The position numbers and the translations under genes were made by a program. Under the pieces are notes generated by a model, which had not been told where the DNA came from, did not search any database, and worked only from the letters and a program-made list of their open reading frames with translations. Shown here piece by piece: positions 42,658 through 45,307 of a DNA stretch of 45,307 nucleotides. The stretch covers positions 1 to 45,307 of the forward strand of contig NZ_JAJUWS010000052.1 in NCBI RefSeq assembly GCF_021390475.1. Reading direction: 5' to 3'. This DNA is from Streptomyces sp. ST2-7A. Lineage in GTDB: Bacteria > Actinomycetota > Actinomycetes > Streptomycetales > Streptomycetaceae. Each line of letters opens with the position of its first letter. Position 1 is the first letter of the stretch.

Positions 42658-43709
42658 GTTCCGAATCCGTCACCGCGCCCCGGCGTTCGGGTCCGCGCTC
42701 CCCGCTGCCGCGCCTGGCGCTGCTCGCCCTGGTGGTGGTGGCGGTGGCCGTCGCCGACGTGCTCGCCGGTCGGGCCGTCACGCCCGCCGGGGTGTGGGAG
42801 GTGCTTCTCGGCGGGGGCGACGCGCTGGAGCGCCACGTGGTGGTGAACCTCCGGGTGCCCCGGATGCTCGTCGCCCTCGTCGCCGGGGCCTGCCTGGCGG
42901 TGGCCGGGCTGCTGTTGCAGTCCGCGCTGCGCAACCCGTTGGCCGGGCCGGAGGTCACCGGGGTGACCCCCGGAGCGGTACTCGGCGCGGTGGTGGCCAC
43001 CGGCTTCGGCCTGGCCGACCGTCAGTCGCCGTTGGCGGTGGTGATCGCGGCCTGTCTGGGCGGGCTGTTCGGCGCGGGTCTGCTGTGGGTGCTCACCGGG
43101 CGCCGGCGCGACGACCCCACCGAGACCGCCGTGCACGGGGTGCTGATCTCCGCCGTGCTGGGTGGACTGACCGCGATGGTGCTGCTGGTGGCCCCGGGCG
43201 AACTGGGCTCGGTGGTGCAGTGGCTGATCGGTACGACCGACGGGCGGGTGTGGCAGCACTGGAACCTGTTGTGGCCGTGGGCGCTGTGCTGGGGGATCGC
43301 CGCCTGGTTGCTGGCCGGCCCGCTCACCCTGCTGCGCTGCGGCGACGACCAGGCGGCCGAGGCGGGCCTGGACACGGGGCGGGCCCGGGCCGTCGCCCTG
43401 GTCTGCGCGGTGGCCCTCGCGGCCGGGGCGGTCTCGACCGTCGGGGCGCTGGGGTTCGTCGGCCTCCTGGTGCCGCACCTGGCCCTGGCGCTGTTCGGCG
43501 CCGACCTGCGGATCACGCTGCCGGGAGCGGCGCTGGCCGGGGCGGCGGTGGTCGGTGGGGCGGACGCGCTGGCCCAGGTCGGGGGTCGGGGCCTGGCGGC
43601 CCTGTGGGACGCCGATCGGCTGACGCTGCCGGTGGGGGCGCTGACCACGGCCCTGGGCGCGGCGCTGCTCCTGGTGGTGGTCCGCCGGTCCCCGGCGAAG
43701 GACTTCTGA
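42654..43709 (+). CDS. FecCD-type ABC permease 2
   Basis: 351 residues from ATG 42654, overlapping the previous stop (ATGA). Family signatures NLRVPRMLVALVAGACLAVA, LLQSALRNPLAGPEVTGVTPG, EAGLDTGRARAVA and GALGFVGLLVPHLAL. Normal length for the family. With permease 1 it makes the membrane part of the importer. Confidence 0.93.
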   Translation: MSSESVTAPRRSGPRSPLPRLALLALVVVAVAVADVLAGRAVTPAGVWEVLLGGGDALERHVVVNLRVPRMLVALVAGACLAVAGLLLQSALRNPLAGPEVTGVTPGAVLGAVVATGFGLADRQSPLAVVIAACLGGLFGAGLLWVLTGRRRDDPTETAVHGVLISAVLGGLTAMVLLVAPGELGSVVQWLIGTTDGRVWQHWNLLWPWALCWGIAAWLLAGPLTLLRCGDDQAAEAGLDTGRARAVALVCAVALAAGAVSTVGALGFVGLLVPHLALALFGADLRITLPGAALAGAAVVGGADALAQVGGRGLAALWDADRLTLPVGALTTALGAALLLVVVRRSPAKDF

Positions 43710-43791
43710 GGTGGGGCGGGGAATCGGGACGGCGCCGGTGGGCGCGGTGCCGGGCGGAGAACGACGAGGGACGAGAGAAGGGGTGACCCCG

Positions 43792-44688
43792 GTGGGTGAC
43801 ACAGGGCCGCCGGCCACAAAGACGCCGGCCACGGGAACTTCGCACGATGGGACGCGGTCCCCCGCCCCCGGGGGGAAGCCGGTCGCCGGTGCCGGGCGTC
43901 CACCGGGCATCACCGTTCGGGACGTGGCCTTCGGCTATCCGGATCACCCGGTGCTGCGGGGGGTGGACCTGCGGCTGGAACCCGGCGGGCTGACCGCGCT
44001 GATCGGGATGAACGGCTGCGGCAAGTCCACCCTGTTGCGGGTGATCGCGGGCCTGCTCCCCCCCGAGCGGGGAAGCGTCCTGCTGGGTGACGAGGATCTG
44101 GCCGGGATGTCGCGGCGGGAGGCGGCCCGTCGGGTGGCCCTGCTGCACCAGTCGGGGCCGCCGGTGCCGGGGATGACCGTGCGGCAGTTGGTGCGCCAGG
44201 GGCGGTACGCGGCGCGCGGGCCGCTGGGCATGTTGCGCGGCGGGGACGACGGGGCGGTGGTGCGCGCCCTGGCGGACGCGGGGGTGACCGGGTGGGCGGA
44301 CCGACCGGTGGACGCCCTGTCCGGAGGTGAGCGCCAACGGGTGCGGCTGGCCCTGGCGCTCGCCCGGGACACCCGGATCCTGCTGTTGGACGAGCCCACC
44401 ACCTACCTGGACCTGCATCATCAGCTGGAGGTGTTGGGGACCGTGGTCCGCCTGCGGGAGGAGCGGGACCTCACGGTGGTGATGGTGCTGCACGACCTGG
44501 GACACGCGGCGCGGTTCGCCGAGCGGATCGTGGCTCTGCGGGACGGTCGGGTGGTCGCGGACGGGCCGCCGCGCGAGGTGGTGACCCCCCGACTGCTGGC
44601 CGAGGTGTTGGACGTGGTGGGACGGGTGAGTGTCGATCCGGTTGGAGGTTGGCCGATATGCCACCCCGACCACCCCCTGAGCCATTGA
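43792..44688 (+). CDS. FecE-type ABC transporter ATPase
   Basis: 298 residues from GTG 43792, with AAGGGG 8 nt upstream. The frame is open back to GTG 43711, one base after the permease stop, but that extra segment uses codons such as AGA, CGA and GAA that look non-coding. Walker A GMNGCGKST, Q-loop LLHQSGPPVPGMTV, signature LSGGERQRV, Walker B ILLLDEPTTYLD and switch His MVLHDLGHA. The C terminus ends with GWPICHPDHPLSH, with His/Cys residues that could bind metal. It energises import of a metal chelate. Confidence 0.92.
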   Translation: MGDTGPPATKTPATGTSHDGTRSPAPGGKPVAGAGRPPGITVRDVAFGYPDHPVLRGVDLRLEPGGLTALIGMNGCGKSTLLRVIAGLLPPERGSVLLGDEDLAGMSRREAARRVALLHQSGPPVPGMTVRQLVRQGRYAARGPLGMLRGGDDGAVVRALADAGVTGWADRPVDALSGGERQRVRLALALARDTRILLLDEPTTYLDLHHQLEVLGTVVRLREERDLTVVMVLHDLGHAARFAERIVALRDGRVVADGPPREVVTPRLLAEVLDVVGRVSVDPVGGWPICHPDHPLSH

Positions 44689-44699
44689 GTCATTGATGT

Positions 44700-44714
44700 T
44701 GAAAATCATTTTTA
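44700..44714. promoter_or_regulatory. Zur-like box upstream of the small peptide gene
   Basis: TGAAAATCATTTTTA: AAAATCATTTT is a perfect palindrome around the central C, and the whole 15-mer differs from the palindromic form TGAAAATCATTTTCA at one base. It lies 12 bp after the ATPase stop and 58 bp before the peptide start. TATTAC (44713-44718) overlapping its right edge is a plausible -10. Better matched to Zur than the box at 40162. Confidence 0.65.
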
Positions 44715-44772
44715 TTACTCTCCTTCTCGGCGCCCGACCGGGTGTCAACTCGCACCTATGCGGAGGTTTCCG

Positions 44773-44898
44773 ATGGAGCACGAGTTCGAGCAGGAGCAGG
44801 TCTTCGCCCCCATCGCCGACCCGGGCCAGTTGGCCCACCTGTCGCCCACCCACTCCAACGCCCTCGTCGAGAACCCCTTCGAGGACACCGAGGAGTGA
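44773..44898 (+). CDS. 41-residue acidic peptide, candidate RiPP precursor
   Basis: Starts at ATG 44773 with a perfect GGAGG 6 nt upstream; stop 44896-44898. The residues are strongly acidic with an EHEFEQEQVF start, a hydrophobic middle (IADPGQLAHL), HLSPTH with two His, and the end NALVENPFEDTEE. There are no Cys residues. Codon use is of the normal high-GC3 type. It is preceded by a metal-box promoter and followed by terminator hairpins and a gene with a putative leader-binding domain. That is the layout of a RiPP precursor; N-terminal part leader, C-terminal part (from about residue 24) core. I know no named family for it. Confidence 0.7.
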   Translation: MEHEFEQEQVFAPIADPGQLAHLSPTHSNALVENPFEDTEE

Positions 44899-44899
44899 C

Positions 44900-44951
44900 G
44901 GGGGCCGGTTGAACCGGCCCCCGGGGCGGCCCACCGGCCGGTGGGCCGCCC
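44900..44951 (+). terminator. Double hairpin after the small peptide gene
   Basis: First stem of 10 bp GGGGGCCGGT/ACCGGCCCCC with a TGA loop (44900-44922). Second stem of 12 bp GGGCGGCCCACC/GGTGGGCCGCCC with a GGCC loop (44924-44951), followed by CTTTC. It would favour high levels of the short peptide mRNA over downstream genes. Confidence 0.8.
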
Positions 44952-45049
44952 TTTCCCGCTCTGCGGCGTTCCGGCCGCGCACTTCCACGGAAATCGCGCC
45001 GGCCCCGTCCCACCGTGTCCACCGCCCCGCATCCCTCCAGGGAGGTCGC

Positions 45050-45307
45050 GTGTCCCGTTCCCGCCTCGCCCCCGGCGTCGCCCTGGTCCGCGTACCGGGG
45101 ATCGGCCCGGCCGTCCGCACGGCCGACGGGACCTTCCTCCGGGTGAGCACCGGCGGGGTCCCCGAGGAGGAGCTCGTCGCCGCGCTGCGGGATCCCCGGC
45201 GACCGACGGGGCCCGCCGTCGCCCGCCTGCTCCGCGCCTTCGACCGTTCCGGATACCTCGCCCCGACCGGCCCCGGGGGGTTTCCGGAGCCCGCCGCCCC
45301 ATCCCCC
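45050..45307 (+). CDS. N-terminal fragment, RRE/PqqD-like domain protein, possible RiPP enzyme
   Basis: GTG 45050 with GGAGG 4 nt upstream; 86 codons open to the window end. The visible part reads as a small winged-helix domain: LAPGVALVRVPGIGPAVRTA and DGTFLRV (strands), then PEEELVAALRDPRRPTGPA and VARLLRAFDRSGYL (helices). This is like the leader-peptide recognition domains of TOMM-type cyclodehydratase or ThiF-like proteins. The tail GPGGFPEPAAPSP is a linker. The catalytic part lies outside. Assignment is by pattern only; a stand-alone domain or an unrelated regulator is possible. Confidence 0.6.
   Translation, partial: MSRSRLAPGVALVRVPGIGPAVRTADGTFLRVSTGGVPEEELVAALRDPRRPTGPAVARLLRAFDRSGYLAPTGPGGFPEPAAPSP

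Noticed and set aside
43711..43791. Longer ATPase start at GTG 43711
   Set aside because: Codons in this segment are atypical (AGA, CGA, GAA), and GTG 43792 has a better placed ribosome site. Not fully excluded.

Overview
The window is very GC-rich actinobacterial DNA, most likely from Streptomyces or a close relative. Supporting signs are strongly G/C-biased third codon positions, many GTG/TTG starts with GGAGG-type ribosome sites, frequent 4-bp ATGA/GTGA gene overlaps, and genera-typical families: a conservon (roadblock/DUF742/GTPase), SpoIIE-type phosphatase with RsbW-like kinase domain, resuscitation-promoting factor, DUF574 methyltransferase, DUF4142, DUF1996 and an SCO0930-type lipoprotein. 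No rRNA, tRNA, CRISPR, phage or transposase gene was seen. It looks like chromosomal accessory (arm-like) sequence.

Layout. 1-2.4 kb: the end of a CvnA-like sensor kinase, then CvnB, CvnC, CvnD and a GAF protein, all overlapping. 2.6-5.6 kb (minus): a DUF574 methyltransferase coupled by GTGA overlap to a PAS-GGDEF-EAL cyclic-di-GMP enzyme. 5.9-8 kb (minus): an Rpf-LysM-M23 cell wall hydrolase and a carboxymuconolactone decarboxylase-like protein. 8.3-13 kb (plus): a metallo-beta-lactamase-fold hydrolase, a FadR-type GntR regulator and a large PAS/GAF/SpoIIE/HATPase signalling protein. 13.1-18.4 kb: an apparently complete oxidative L-fucose (or related 6-deoxysugar) catabolic operon: diketo-deoxyfuconate hydrolase, fuconate dehydratase, SDR dehydrogenase, aldo/keto reductase, lactonase. 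18.4-21.7 kb: a 12-copy heptamer repeat, a tandem IclR regulator and a divergent PcaF-like thiolase with a promoter and palindromic operator between them. 21.9-25.5 kb: DoxX-like membrane protein, DUF4142 protein, DUF1996 secreted protein. 25.6-27.8 kb: hairpin-rich DNA with a duplicated 3' end of a PucR-type regulator gene, an NTF2-like protein and the regulator itself. 28.7-32.9 kb: a redox module (haem-type membrane protein, NuoF-like flavoprotein fused to ferredoxin, repeat lipoprotein, membrane-anchored protein). 33.2-38.6 kb: miscellaneous genes (DUF4267-like, DUF4032, quinone oxidoreductase, FAD amine-oxidase-like, NUDIX).

38.8-45.3 kb is the most interesting part. A beta-propeller protein is divergent from a FecB-FecC-FecD-FecE-type metal-chelate ABC importer operon. 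A Zur/Fur-like palindrome sits in the divergent promoter region, and a second, better one lies just after the ATPase gene. The second box immediately precedes a tiny gene for a 41-residue, Cys-free acidic peptide, two strong hairpins, and the start of a gene whose N terminus looks like a RiPP recognition (leader-binding) domain. I read this as the left edge of a metal-regulated RiPP locus linked to a metallophore-type importer, possibly a ribosomal metallophore. The biosynthetic enzymes lie beyond the window, so this is an inference.
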